Positions 56,976 to 64,000 of a stretch of 64,000 bases of DNA are shown piece after piece. The stretch's first letter is position 1. Every line of letters begins with the position of its first letter. The stretch comes from Neisseria sp. oral taxon 014 str. F0314 (GTDB lineage: Bacteria > Pseudomonadota > Gammaproteobacteria > Burkholderiales > Neisseriaceae), in assembly GCF_005886145.1 (NCBI RefSeq), contig NZ_CP040504.1, positions 1,116,001 to 1,180,000 on the forward strand, given 5' to 3'. A model generated the notes under the pieces. The model was given only the letters and a program-made list of their open reading frames with translations. It was not told the origin of the DNA and searched no databases. The translations under genes and the position numbers were made by a program.

Positions 56976-57719
56976 ATGTTACTGATTCCGGCAATCGATT
57001 TGAAAGAAGGCCGCTGCGTGCGGCTGAAACAGGGGCTGATGGAGCAGGCGACGGTATTCTCCGATTCACCCGCCGAAACCGCGCTGCACTGGCTCAAGCA
57101 AGGCGCGCGCCGCCTGCACTTGGTGGACTTGAACGGCGCATTCGTCGGCATACCGAAAAATTTTCCGGCCATCAAATCCATTCTGGCGGAAGTCGCCAAC
57201 GACATTCCCGTGCAGTTGGGCGGCGGCATCCGCGATTTGGCAACCATTGAAAAATATTTGGATTTGGGTCTGGCTGATGTCATTATCGGCACGGCGGCAG
57301 TGAAAAATCCCGATTTCGTGCGCGAAGCGTGCAAAGAATTTCCCGGGCAGATTATCGTCGGGCTGGACGCCAAAGACGGCATGGTGGCGATAGACGGCTG
57401 GGCGACAGTAACGGAACACCGCGTTGCCGATCTGGCGAAACGGTTTGAAGAAGACGGCGTCAACGCCATCATTTACACCGACATCGGCCGCGACGGCATG
57501 ATGAGCGGCATAAACATCGAAGCAACGGTCAAACTCGCCCAAGCGGCCGCCGTTCCGGTCATCGCATCGGGCGGCCTGACCAATCTGGACGACATCCGCG
57601 CCTTGTGTGCCGTCGAAAAACACGGCGTGGCGGGCGCGATTACCGGCCGCGCGATTTACGAGGGCAGCATCGATTTCGCCGAAGCGCAAAAATTGGCGGA
57701 CGCACTGAGTGCCGCCTAA
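56976..57719 (+). CDS. hisA: 1-(5-phosphoribosyl)-5-amidino-imidazole-4-carboxamide isomerase HisA
   Basis: HisA is the TIM-barrel isomerase (ProFAR isomerase) of histidine synthesis. The 247 residues include the first catalytic aspartate in [18 protein letters not shown] (about 3-20) and the second in [15 protein letters not shown] (about 128-142), plus [10 protein letters not shown] (about 80-89) and phosphate-binding [11 protein letters not shown] (about 196-206). The ATG at 56976 lacks a strong ribosome site. The upstream 238 bases hold a reversed single uptake sequence and no gene. Confidence 0.95.
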   Translation: MLLIPAIDLKEGRCVRLKQGLMEQATVFSDSPAETALHWLKQGARRLHLVDLNGAFVGIPKNFPAIKSILAEVANDIPVQLGGGIRDLATIEKYLDLGLADVIIGTAAVKNPDFVREACKEFPGQIIVGLDAKDGMVAIDGWATVTEHRVADLAKRFEEDGVNAIIYTDIGRDGMMSGINIEATVKLAQAAAVPVIASGGLTNLDDIRALCAVEKHGVAGAITGRAIYEGSIDFAEAQKLADALSAA

Positions 57720-57731
57720 GCGCCACCATAC

Positions 57732-57771
57732 TTTTCAGACGGCCTTTCCGCCGTATCAGGCCGTCTGAAAA
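57732..57771. repeat. Inverted uptake-sequence pair in outward orientation
   Basis: TTTTCAGACGGCC is followed by GGCCGTCTGAAAA, the reverse of the usual order. The arms still pair (13 base pairs, 15-base loop). It lies between hisA and the small membrane-protein gene. Confidence 0.75.
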
Positions 57772-57862
57772 CCAACAGGTTTCCTGCCGCATTAAAAAAG
57801 CCAACAGGCAGGTTTTTTATTGTTTTTTATCTGATATTTTTTCTGTTTTTAGGGGACATATT

Positions 57863-58180
57863 ATGTTGGAAGCGTTTGTATTGGGCTTTTGGATAATTTG
57901 GTCGTCCAACCGCGACATCTACGCCCTGAGCGAAAGCCTTTGGTTCACCCTGCTGGCCGCCGTCCTCCATCAGTTGACCGATTTTTCCATGCCCGTCATC
58001 GACCAGCAATGGATGATGTCCAACGGCGCATTATGGCTGTATGTGGCCGTCGCGTTTTACCTCGTCAACCGGTTGAGCAACAGCTTTATGGCCACCATGC
58101 TGATGGCCTCCGCCGCAAGCATCGGCTACTACCAACTCGCCGCACACCTGCCCGACTGGATTTCCGGCCTGTCCGCTTAA
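57863..58180 (+). CDS. Small hypothetical membrane protein between hisA and hisF
   Basis: 105 residues with about four hydrophobic segments (about 1-14, 25-42, 55-70, 75-95). The start at 57863 ([18 protein letters not shown]) has AGGGGA six bases before it. No family recognised. It lies between histidine genes but nothing in the sequence suggests a role in histidine synthesis. Confidence 0.7.
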   Translation: MLEAFVLGFWIIWSSNRDIYALSESLWFTLLAAVLHQLTDFSMPVIDQQWMMSNGALWLYVAVAFYLVNRLSNSFMATMLMASAASIGYYQLAAHLPDWISGLSA

Positions 58181-58277
58181 ATCCATCCGGCAAATATTTT
58201 CCTCCGCAACCGTTTCCGTTTATAGTATGGCTATCCCGCCGGAAAAACGGCGGACATTCTCGCTCCGGAGGAAAAAC

Positions 58278-59045
58278 ATGGCACTGGCAAAACGCATCAT
58301 CCCCTGTCTCGACGTTAAAGACGGCCGCGTCGTCAAAGGCGTGAACTTCCTCGGCCTGCGCGATGCGGGCAACCCCGTCGATGTCGCCAAACGCTACAAC
58401 GACGAAGGTGCGGACGAACTGACCTTCCTCGACATCACCGCCTCCTCCGACAACCGCGATACCATTTTGCACGTCATCGAAGACGTTGCCTCACAGGTTT
58501 TCATTCCGCTGACCGTCGGCGGCGGTGTACGCACCGTAGCCGACATCCGCCGCCTGCTCAATGCCGGCGCGGACAAAGCCAGCATCAACACCGCCGCCGT
58601 AACCAATCCCGATTTAGTCAACGAAGCCGCCGGATTTTTCGGCTCGCAAGCCATTGTCGTCGCCGTCGATGCCAAAGCCGTCAATCCCGAAAACACCCGC
58701 TGGGAAATCTTCACCCACGGCGGGCGCACGCCGACCGGCTTGGATGCAGTCGAATGGGCGGTTGAAATGCAGCGGCGCGGCGCGGGCGAAATCCTGCTCA
58801 CCAGTATGGACAGGGACGGTACAAAACAAGGCTTCAACCTACCGCTAACCCGCGCCGTCAGCGAAGCGGTCGATATTCCCGTTATAGCCTCCGGCGGCGT
58901 CGGCAATGTTCAGCATCTGATTGACGGCATCAAAGAAGGCAAAGCGGATGCCGTGCTTGCCGCCAGTATTTTCCACTTCGGCGAAGTCAGTATCCGCGAT
59001 GCGAAGCTCGCCATGCGCGAAGCCGGAATCGAAGTGCGGCTGTAA
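58278..59045 (+). CDS. hisF: Imidazole glycerol phosphate synthase, cyclase subunit
   Basis: HisF joins ammonia from HisH to PRFAR to form imidazole glycerol phosphate and AICAR. The start at 58278 has GGAGG six to seven bases upstream; 255 residues. Catalytic aspartates are in [15 protein letters not shown] (about 7-21, D12) and [10 protein letters not shown] (about 127-136). [14 protein letters not shown] (about 81-94) and [12 protein letters not shown] (about 202-213) are the phosphate-binding loops. It is the first of a run hisF-hisI-hisE. Confidence 0.96.
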   Translation: MALAKRIIPCLDVKDGRVVKGVNFLGLRDAGNPVDVAKRYNDEGADELTFLDITASSDNRDTILHVIEDVASQVFIPLTVGGGVRTVADIRRLLNAGADKASINTAAVTNPDLVNEAAGFFGSQAIVVAVDAKAVNPENTRWEIFTHGGRTPTGLDAVEWAVEMQRRGAGEILLTSMDRDGTKQGFNLPLTRAVSEAVDIPVIASGGVGNVQHLIDGIKEGKADAVLAASIFHFGEVSIRDAKLAMREAGIEVRL

Positions 59046-59064
59046 GTTGAACTTGATTGACTCA

Positions 59065-59125
59065 AGGTCGTCTGAAAACGAGTGTAACGAGTTTCGCTAA
59101 AATGAGTGAAACGAGTTTCGTCAAA
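59065..59125 (+). repeat. Variant uptake sequence plus two tandem 24-base units, copy 1
   Basis: AGGTCGTCTGAA (59065-59076), an uptake sequence with C to T at the fourth base, is joined to two 24-base units at 59078-59101 and 59102-59125 of the pattern ACGAGYGYARCGAGTTTCGYYAAA (second unit slightly changed). It lies in the hisF-hisI gap. Confidence 0.85.
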
Positions 59126-59144
59126 ATAAATAAGGATGCCGAAT

Positions 59145-59543
59145 ATGGATAACAGCCTGCTTGAAGCCGTCAAATTCGACGAAAAAGGCTTGGTCTGCGC
59201 CATCGCCCAAGATAGGCAGACCTGCCGCGTATTGATGGTCGCATGGATGAACGCCGAGGCGCTGCAAAAAACCGTAGAAACCGGTTTCGCCCACTATTAC
59301 AGCCGTTCGCGCCAAAAACAATGGATGAAAGGCGAAGAATCGGGGCACACGCAAAAGGTGTACGAATTGCGCCTCGACTGTGACGGCGACGCCATCGTGA
59401 TGCTGATAGACCAAAACGGCGGCATCGCCTGCCATACGGGACGCGAAAGCTGTTTCTACAAAATCTGGAAAGACGGCACATGGCAGACGGTTGATGCCGT
59501 GTTGAAAGACGAAGAAGCCATTTATGGGCATACGCATCCTTAG
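59145..59543 (+). CDS. hisI: Phosphoribosyl-AMP cyclohydrolase
   Basis: HisI opens the purine ring of phosphoribosyl-AMP. The chosen start at 59145 ([16 protein letters not shown]) has AAGGA eight bases before it; 132 residues. Motifs are [10 protein letters not shown] (about 34-43), [18 protein letters not shown] (about 54-71), and the metal-binding [14 protein letters not shown] (about 81-94) with [12 protein letters not shown] (about 98-109). Here HisI is separate from HisE, not fused as in enterics. Confidence 0.95.
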   Translation: MDNSLLEAVKFDEKGLVCAIAQDRQTCRVLMVAWMNAEALQKTVETGFAHYYSRSRQKQWMKGEESGHTQKVYELRLDCDGDAIVMLIDQNGGIACHTGRESCFYKIWKDGTWQTVDAVLKDEEAIYGHTHP

Positions 59544-59604
59544 AGGTCGTCTGAAAACGAGCGCAGCGAGTTTCGCCAAAACGAGTGAAGCGAGTTTCGC
59601 TAAA
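59544..59604 (+). repeat. Variant uptake sequence plus two tandem 24-base units, copy 2
   Basis: AGGTCGTCTGAA (59544-59555) is followed by 24-base units at 59557-59580 and 59581-59604. It begins one base after the hisI stop and has the same layout and spacing as copy 1, although about six bases per unit differ. Confidence 0.85.
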
Positions 59605-59697
59605 AATTGGGTGGACGACTGTCTGTTGTCAGCCCCCGAAACCAAGCAAGCCGATGCCTTATCCGAATAGTCCTTATCCTTCAAAGCCGAAAATCCC

Positions 59698-60021
59698 ATG
59701 ACCGACACCATCCTCTCCCAAATCCAAAACACCGTCGACTCCCGAAAAGGCGGCGATCCCGAAGCATCCTACGTTGCCCAGCTTCTGCACAAAGGCGAAG
59801 ACAAAATCCTCAAAAAAGTCATCGAAGAAGCGGGCGAAGTGCTGATGGCTTCGAAAGACGGCGGCGGCGAACACCTCGTTTACGAGGTAGCCGACTTATG
59901 GTTTCACACTATGGTCCTCTTGGCGCATCACGGCCTGCGCGCCGAAGACGTGCTGAACGAGCTTACGCGCCGCCAAGGTTTGTCGGGGCTGGCCGAAAAA
60001 GCCGCCCGCAAAGAGCCGTAG
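59698..60021 (+). CDS. hisE: Phosphoribosyl-ATP pyrophosphatase
   Basis: HisE hydrolyses phosphoribosyl-ATP to phosphoribosyl-AMP, the step before HisI. 107 residues of the all-helical MazG-like fold: [22 protein letters not shown] (about 24-44), with EEAGEVLMA (about 42-50) as the metal-binding helix, and [19 protein letters not shown] (about 62-80). The ATG at 59698 has no strong ribosome site. It ends the histidine group in this window; hisG and hisD are not present here. Confidence 0.94.
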   Translation: MTDTILSQIQNTVDSRKGGDPEASYVAQLLHKGEDKILKKVIEEAGEVLMASKDGGGEHLVYEVADLWFHTMVLLAHHGLRAEDVLNELTRRQGLSGLAEKAARKEP

Positions 60022-60117
60022 GCTGCCGCGCCGATACTTCCCAGCGCCCGCCGAACTGTATTACAATCCGCCCTAATGCGTACCCGTACTTGCCGGATAC
60101 GATGAAACATTAAGTTC

Positions 60118-60156
60118 AGGCCGTCTGAACCGATATTGTGATTTTCAGACGGCCTC
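60118..60156. terminator. Inverted uptake-sequence pair between hisE and the HIT gene
   Basis: CAGGCCGTCTGAA and TTCAGACGGCCT around a 15-base loop, about 95 bases after hisE and 14 bases before the HIT gene. Confidence 0.72.
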
Positions 60157-60169
60157 TCGGAGCATAACC

Positions 60170-60493
60170 ATGAGCGACTGTATTTTCTGCAAAATCGCAG
60201 ACAAAGAAATCCCTGCAAACACCGTGTACGAAGACGGCGAAATGCTGTGTTTCAAAGACATCCGCCCCGCCGCACCGGTTCACCTGCTGCTGATTCCGAA
60301 AGTGCATTTCGACTCGCTGGCGCACGCGCGGCCGGAACATGAAGCACTGTTGGGCAAAATGATGCTGAAAGTGCCGCAGATTGCCGAAAAATCAGGATTG
60401 ACCAACGGTTTCAAAACAGTCATCAACACCGGCAAAGGCGGCGGGCAGGAAGTCTTCCACCTGCACATCCACATCATGGGTACGCCTGCCTGA
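60170..60493 (+). CDS. hinT: HIT-family (HinT-like) nucleotide hydrolase
   Basis: A 107-residue cytoplasmic purine nucleoside phosphoramidase. Seen are CIFCKIADKEIPANTVYED (about 4-22), LLIPKVHFDSLA (about 42-53), and the catalytic histidine triad EVFHLHIHIMGTP (about 95-106). CGGAG lies seven to eight bases before the ATG. It directly precedes tatABC, an order common in betaproteobacteria, where it also follows hisE. Confidence 0.92.
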   Translation: MSDCIFCKIADKEIPANTVYEDGEMLCFKDIRPAAPVHLLLIPKVHFDSLAHARPEHEALLGKMMLKVPQIAEKSGLTNGFKTVINTGKGGGQEVFHLHIHIMGTPA

Positions 60494-60567
60494 GCGGCGC
60501 GACAGCCTCTCGGCCCGCCATATCAATATGGCAGATACAATAGATATACAAAATAAAGGAACGAACA

Positions 60568-60774
60568 ATGGGTAGCTTCTCGGTAACACACTGGGTCATC
60601 GTTTTGATTATCGTAGTTTTGGTGTTCGGCACTAAAAAATTGCGCAATGTCGGCAAAGATTTGGGCGGAGCGGTACACGATTTCAAAAAAGGCCTGAACG
60701 AAGGCACCGAAGGTCAGAGTGCGAAAAAAGACGAAGTCATCGAACATAAAAAAGACGAAGAAGACAAAGCCTGA
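60568..60774 (+). CDS. tatA: Sec-independent protein translocase TatA
   Basis: TatA forms the export pore of the twin-arginine system for folded proteins. 68 residues: one membrane segment ([13 protein letters not shown], about 9-21), a short hinge with [20 protein letters not shown] (amphipathic helix, about 22-41), and a charged tail. AGGAACGAACA precedes the ATG. It is the first gene of tatABC, three bases from tatB. Confidence 0.95.
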   Translation: MGSFSVTHWVIVLIIVVLVFGTKKLRNVGKDLGGAVHDFKKGLNEGTEGQSAKKDEVIEHKKDEEDKA

Positions 60775-60777
60775 TTT

Positions 60778-61431
60778 ATGTTTGATTTCGGTTTAGGCGA
60801 GCTGCTGCTGGTGGGCGTGGTCGCCCTGATTGTAATCGGCCCCGAACGCCTGCCGAAGGCGGCGCGGATGGCGGGCAATATGGTCGGCAAACTGCAACGG
60901 CTGGTCAGCAGCGTCAAGCAGGAACTGAACACGCAGATCGAACTGGAAGAATTGCGTAAAGCCAAACAGGAATTTGAGTCTGCGGCTTCGCAATTTAAAG
61001 ACGATTTGAAAGACATCGGCGGCAACACGCAAAACGACTTGAACGAAATTTCAGACGGCCTCAAACCGTGGGAGCGGCTGCCCGAACAGCGAACCCCCGC
61101 CGATTTCGGTGTCGACGAACACGGCAACCCGCTGCCTCAAACAGAAAGCGCGCAAACAGAGGAAACCGTATTCGACGACAACGGACAGCCCATCTCCCCC
61201 GTTTCGGCCCCCGACGCCGACAATGCCTACGATGCGGACAAAGCATGGCATGATTACCTGACCTTGTCTGCAAGGCCGTCTGAAACGCCCGAAGTCAGCT
61301 ATATCGAAACCCTCCCTGCCGCTCCCGCAGTCTTGCACACTGCCTCGCTTCGCAAACAGGCCATGAGCCGCAAACGCGATTTGCGTCCGAAATACCATGC
61401 CAAACCCAAACTTCGCATCCGTAAAAAGTGA
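60778..61431 (+). CDS. tatB: Sec-independent protein translocase TatB
   Basis: TatB with TatC recognises twin-arginine signals. The 217 residues begin MFDFGLGELLLVGVVALIVIG (membrane segment), then the GPERLPKAARMAGNMVGKLQRL motif at about 21-42, a long amphipathic helix (about 35-80), and a low-complexity acidic tail. The tail contains two in-frame uptake sequences: a reversed one read as ISDGLKPW (about 86-93) and a forward one read as ARPSETPE (about 165-172). It is longer than E. coli TatB (171), all of it in the tail. The last residues are strongly basic. Confidence 0.94.
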   Translation: MFDFGLGELLLVGVVALIVIGPERLPKAARMAGNMVGKLQRLVSSVKQELNTQIELEELRKAKQEFESAASQFKDDLKDIGGNTQNDLNEISDGLKPWERLPEQRTPADFGVDEHGNPLPQTESAQTEETVFDDNGQPISPVSAPDADNAYDADKAWHDYLTLSARPSETPEVSYIETLPAAPAVLHTASLRKQAMSRKRDLRPKYHAKPKLRIRKK

Positions 61432-61438
61432 GCCGACG

Positions 61439-62215
61439 GTGTCTGATTCCCAAACCGAACAACCTACCCAGCCCCTTATCGAGCACCTGCTGGAACTGCG
61501 CCGCCGCCTGATGTGGATAGTGGGCGGCATTTTGGTGTGTTTTCTGGCACTGGCGCCGTTTGCCCAGCAACTCTATTCTTTTGCGGCTCAGCCGCTGATG
61601 GCGGCGTTGCCGAAAGATACCAGTATGATTGCCACCGACGTGGTCGCGCCGTTTTTCGTGCCGATAAAGGTTACGCTGATGGCGGCGTTCCTCATTTCCC
61701 TGCCGCACACGCTGTATCAGATTTGGGCGTTCGTCGCGCCCGCGCTGTATCAGAACGAAAAGCGGCTGGTGCTGCCCTTGGTGTTATCAAGCCTGATTCT
61801 GTTTTTCACCGGCATGGCGTTCGCCTACTATCTGGTTTTTCCCCTGATTTTCAAATTTCTGACCGGCATCACCCCCGTGGGTGTCAGCATGTCTACCGAC
61901 ATCGACAAATATCTGTCGTTTATCTTGGGCATGTTCGTCGCGTTCGGTACGACGTTTGAAGTGCCGGTGGTGGTGGTTCTGCTGGCGCGTATGGGAATTG
62001 TGGACACGGAAACGCTCAAAAGGGCGCGGCCTTATGTGATTGTAGGGGCGTTTATCGTCGCCGCCGTCATCACGCCGCCCGACGTCGTGTCGCAGATTCT
62101 GCTGGCCGTGCCGCTGATTATCCTTTACGAGGCGGGGATTTGGTTCAGCCGCTTTACCAAACCGGTTGATCGGGATGACGCAAACGACACGCCGCAGCCG
62201 CCCGTACAAGTTTAA
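61439..62215 (+). CDS. tatC: Sec-independent protein translocase TatC
   Basis: TatC is the six-span receptor for twin-arginine signals. The conserved N-terminal motif QPLIEHLLELRRRLMW is present, followed by six membrane segments; the periplasmic and cytoplasmic motifs FVAPALYQNEKRLVLPLVLSS and FGTTFEVPVVVVLLARMGI are clear. The start is uncertain: a GTG at 61439 with GTGAG six bases upstream gives 258 residues and does not overlap tatB; the ATG at 61397 gives 272 residues and overlaps tatB by 35 bases without a ribosome site. The GTG is preferred. Confidence 0.9.
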   Translation: MSDSQTEQPTQPLIEHLLELRRRLMWIVGGILVCFLALAPFAQQLYSFAAQPLMAALPKDTSMIATDVVAPFFVPIKVTLMAAFLISLPHTLYQIWAFVAPALYQNEKRLVLPLVLSSLILFFTGMAFAYYLVFPLIFKFLTGITPVGVSMSTDIDKYLSFILGMFVAFGTTFEVPVVVVLLARMGIVDTETLKRARPYVIVGAFIVAAVITPPDVVSQILLAVPLIILYEAGIWFSRFTKPVDRDDANDTPQPPVQV

Positions 62216-62227
62216 CTTCAATACATA

Positions 62228-62269
62228 AAAGGCCGTCTGAAACAAAATTCCTGTTTCAGACGGCCTTTT
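62228..62269 (+). terminator. Uptake-sequence terminator of tatABC
   Basis: AAAAGGCCGTCTGAAAC and GTTTCAGACGGCCTTTT around AAAATTCCT, 13 bases after the tatC stop. Confidence 0.88.
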
Positions 62270-62343
62270 ATTTGGCTGCGAAATGCAACGCGCCCACTGG
62301 TTTTCTGTATAATCCGATATTCCCTTTTCCGGCAAAAAGCCAA

Positions 62344-62724
62344 ATGAAACAACGCTCAGTAAATATATCCGCCCGCAAACCCCTACCGTATGCGGCAGCC
62401 TGCGCCAGCCTGCTGGCGCTGATTGCCGTCAGTCTCGCTTGGGAACTTTGGATTGCGCCGCTGCGCGAGGGCGGTTCGTGGCTGGCACTCAAGGCATTGC
62501 CGCTGTGCCTGCCGTTGTCGGGCATTCTCAAAGGCAGGGTTTATACCTACCAATACAGTTCGATGCTGGTTCTGATTTATTTCGCCGAAGCCGTTATGCG
62601 CCTCTTTGACGCCACGCCCGCCGGACGCCTCTGCGCGGCGGCAGCAGCCGTATGCTGCACGGTGTTTTTCGTTTCCTGCATGGCTTTTGTCAAACAAAAA
62701 CAGAAGGAGGCCCGTCATGGCTGA
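62344..62724 (+). CDS. DUF2069-family membrane protein
   Basis: 126 residues with about four membrane segments (about 17-36, 50-64, 74-90, 97-116). The pattern LALKALPLCLPLSGILKGRVYTYQYSSMLVLIYFAEAVMR is spread at about 46-86 and matches the DUF2069 group as I know it. No reaction known. The stop overlaps the next gene (PglL-like) by eight bases, so they are translationally coupled. Ribosome site before the ATG is weak. Confidence 0.82.
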   Translation: MKQRSVNISARKPLPYAAACASLLALIAVSLAWELWIAPLREGGSWLALKALPLCLPLSGILKGRVYTYQYSSMLVLIYFAEAVMRLFDATPAGRLCAAAAAVCCTVFFVSCMAFVKQKQKEARHG

Positions 62725-64000
62725 CCGCCGCTTGTTTTCAGACGGCCACGAAACCGCCTACAGCCCGTACTCCAGACAAATACGCCGCGACGAATGGAAC
62801 ATGGGCCTTGTACCGCTGTGGTTCGGGTTTCTGTGGGTGTGCATCGCCCCGTTTCTCTCGCTCTACCGCGTCGGCCCCTTATCCAGCTTCTATCTGGAAG
62901 CAGGTTCGTTGTTGGGCGCGGTGGTGCTGGTATTGGCCACCTCCACTTCCGGCCTGCTCAATGTACGCCTGCCGTCGGCGAGTATTGCCTTTTTCGTGCT
63001 GGCGGCTTTCTGGTGGCTCCAGGCCAGAATGATGCACTTAATGTACCCCGGGCTGAACGATATGGCCGCATGGACTTTCGTCATCCTCGCCCTGACTGCA
63101 TGGGCCTGCCGCGGCTGGGTTGCCGAATACGGACAGGAACGTGTGGCCGCGGTATTCGCGTGGGCCTTGCTGTTCGGCGCACTGATGCAGGCTGCGGTTG
63201 CCTTGATGCAGTTCAACGGCTGGGCGGGCATGAAAATCTTTCATAACATCCTCGCCTACGGCGGCCGCGAAAGCATTAACGGCCAGCTCGGCCAGCGCAA
63301 CCACTTGGGGCATTATCTGATGTGGGGCGTATTAGCCGCGTCGTACCTGTGGTCGGTACGCCGTATGCCCGCATGGGCCGGCGTATTGTCGATAACGGCG
63401 CTGTCCGCCGCCTTGGGTTTGGTCAATTCGCGCACCATCCTGACCTACGTCATCGGCGTCGGCCTGCTGCTGCCGGTATGGCGTTGGCGCGCAGGAAAAG
63501 AATCCAACCGCACGGTGCTGATTTTCCTGTTCACCATCGCCTTGGTCGCCATCATCCAGTTCGGCATGGGGCCGTTACTCGACACCTTCGGCAACGGCCA
63601 TTACGAAACCGCCGTCGAACGCGTAGGCCGCAGCAGCTTCGAAGGTTCGGCGCGCGAAACGGAATGGGGCAAGGCATGGATAGCGTTTAAAAACGCCCCC
63701 TTGTTCGGCCACGGTTGGAACGGCTTTGCGCTGCAAAGTTTCCTGATTAACGCCGAACAACACAACTTCATCAACAACGTCATCAGCGTACTCTTTACCC
63801 ATTCGCACAATATCGTCCTCCAGCTTCTGGCCGAAACCGGCTTGGTGGGCACGCTGCTTACCGCCGGCTGCCTGATTGCCGCAATATGGCGCATGACGGT
63901 GCGCCCGTACCATCCGGCCTCGTTGCTGATGCTGTCGCTGATGGCCGTTTCCTTGTGCCACAGCATGCTCGAATACCCGCTTTGGTATATCTATTTCCTG
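62717..64000 (+). CDS. pglL: PglL-type O-oligosaccharyltransferase (Wzy/WaaL superfamily), cut by the window edge
   Basis: PglL moves lipid-linked glycans onto serines of pilin and other periplasmic proteins. 428 residues are visible and the frame is open at the window end (the family is about 600). At least ten membrane segments alternate with short loops. Key regions are GQLGQRNHLGHYLMWGVL (about 191-208), VNSRTILTYVIGVGLL (about 233-248), and the long periplasmic loop with the essential-histidine motif THSHNIVLQLLAETG (about 358-372). The start at 62717 has AAGGAGG six to seven bases upstream. The N-terminus MADRRLFSDGHE is read through a reversed uptake sequence. WaaL is the alternative, but gene size and loop order fit PglL better. 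Confidence 0.85.
   Translation, partial: MADRRLFSDGHETAYSPYSRQIRRDEWNMGLVPLWFGFLWVCIAPFLSLYRVGPLSSFYLEAGSLLGAVVLVLATSTSGLLNVRLPSASIAFFVLAAFWWLQARMMHLMYPGLNDMAAWTFVILALTAWACRGWVAEYGQERVAAVFAWALLFGALMQAAVALMQFNGWAGMKIFHNILAYGGRESINGQLGQRNHLGHYLMWGVLAASYLWSVRRMPAWAGVLSITALSAALGLVNSRTILTYVIGVGLLLPVWRWRAGKESNRTVLIFLFTIALVAIIQFGMGPLLDTFGNGHYETAVERVGRSSFEGSARETEWGKAWIAFKNAPLFGHGWNGFALQSFLINAEQHNFINNVISVLFTHSHNIVLQLLAETGLVGTLLTAGCLIAAIWRMTVRPYHPASLLMLSLMAVSLCHSMLEYPLWYIYFL

Overview
The window is a piece of a Neisseria chromosome. The evidence is the very large number of copies of the 10-base DNA uptake sequence GCCGTCTGAA, many in inverted pairs that form terminators, together with typical neisserial gene sets: coaE-pilD-pilG-pilF, a PorB-type porin, TspA/FimV, a PglL-type ligase, and a HisB with an extra N-terminal domain. 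Nearly all copies are of the AGGCCGTCTGAA form rather than ATGCCGTCTGAA. From what I know of uptake-sequence dialects this points to a commensal (subflava/flavescens-like group) rather than meningococcus or gonococcus. The species cannot be fixed from this window.

Layout. 1-4.4 kb: type IV pilus assembly genes plus coaE, then tRNA-Phe. 5.0-9.9 kb: a small membrane protein, groES-groEL behind a clear heat-shock (RpoH-type) promoter, a HAD phosphatase and ferrochelatase. 9.98-10.95 kb: three tandem paralogous microproteins (34-38 residues), followed upstream by an AT-rich control region with a palindrome and a direct repeat. 11-15 kb: a glycosyltransferase and secF-secD-yajC. 15.2-18.9 kb: a histone-deacetylase-like hydrolase, a butanediol-type dehydrogenase and an old-yellow-enzyme homologue. 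18.96-21.0 kb: an AT-rich accessory island of three genes, including a predicted peptidoglycan-hydrolase-like protein. 21.3-28.0 kb: prfC, a TSUP transporter, a decayed YqhA-family pseudogene and pqiABC. 28.2-36 kb: porB, truA, tspA/fimV, then the overlapping yciB-yciI-bolA cluster, a parvulin isomerase and dtd. 36.4-43.1 kb: ettA, tal, kdsD, tag and bioD-bioA. 43.2-45.9 kb: gcvH, gcvT behind a tandem glycine riboswitch, and a divergent Lrp/AsnC regulator. 46-49.8 kb: a YbaN-like protein, an ion antiporter, a methyltransferase and a Sel1-repeat protein. 50-60 kb: the histidine pathway (hisC, hisB, hisH, hisA, hisF, hisI, hisE), interrupted by two small membrane proteins, a large parallel beta-helix protein and a hydroxyacid dehydrogenase. 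60.1-64 kb: a HIT protein, tatABC, a DUF2069 protein and the start of a PglL-like O-oligosaccharyltransferase.

Most genes are housekeeping and transcribed in short units ending at uptake-sequence hairpins. The parts least explained by known neisserial biology are the microprotein triplet at 10 kb, the island at 19-21 kb, the beta-helix gene inside the histidine region, the variant-uptake-sequence tandem repeats on either side of hisI, and an uptake sequence built into the second aptamer of the glycine riboswitch. All functional assignments are by reading the sequence; no database search was possible.
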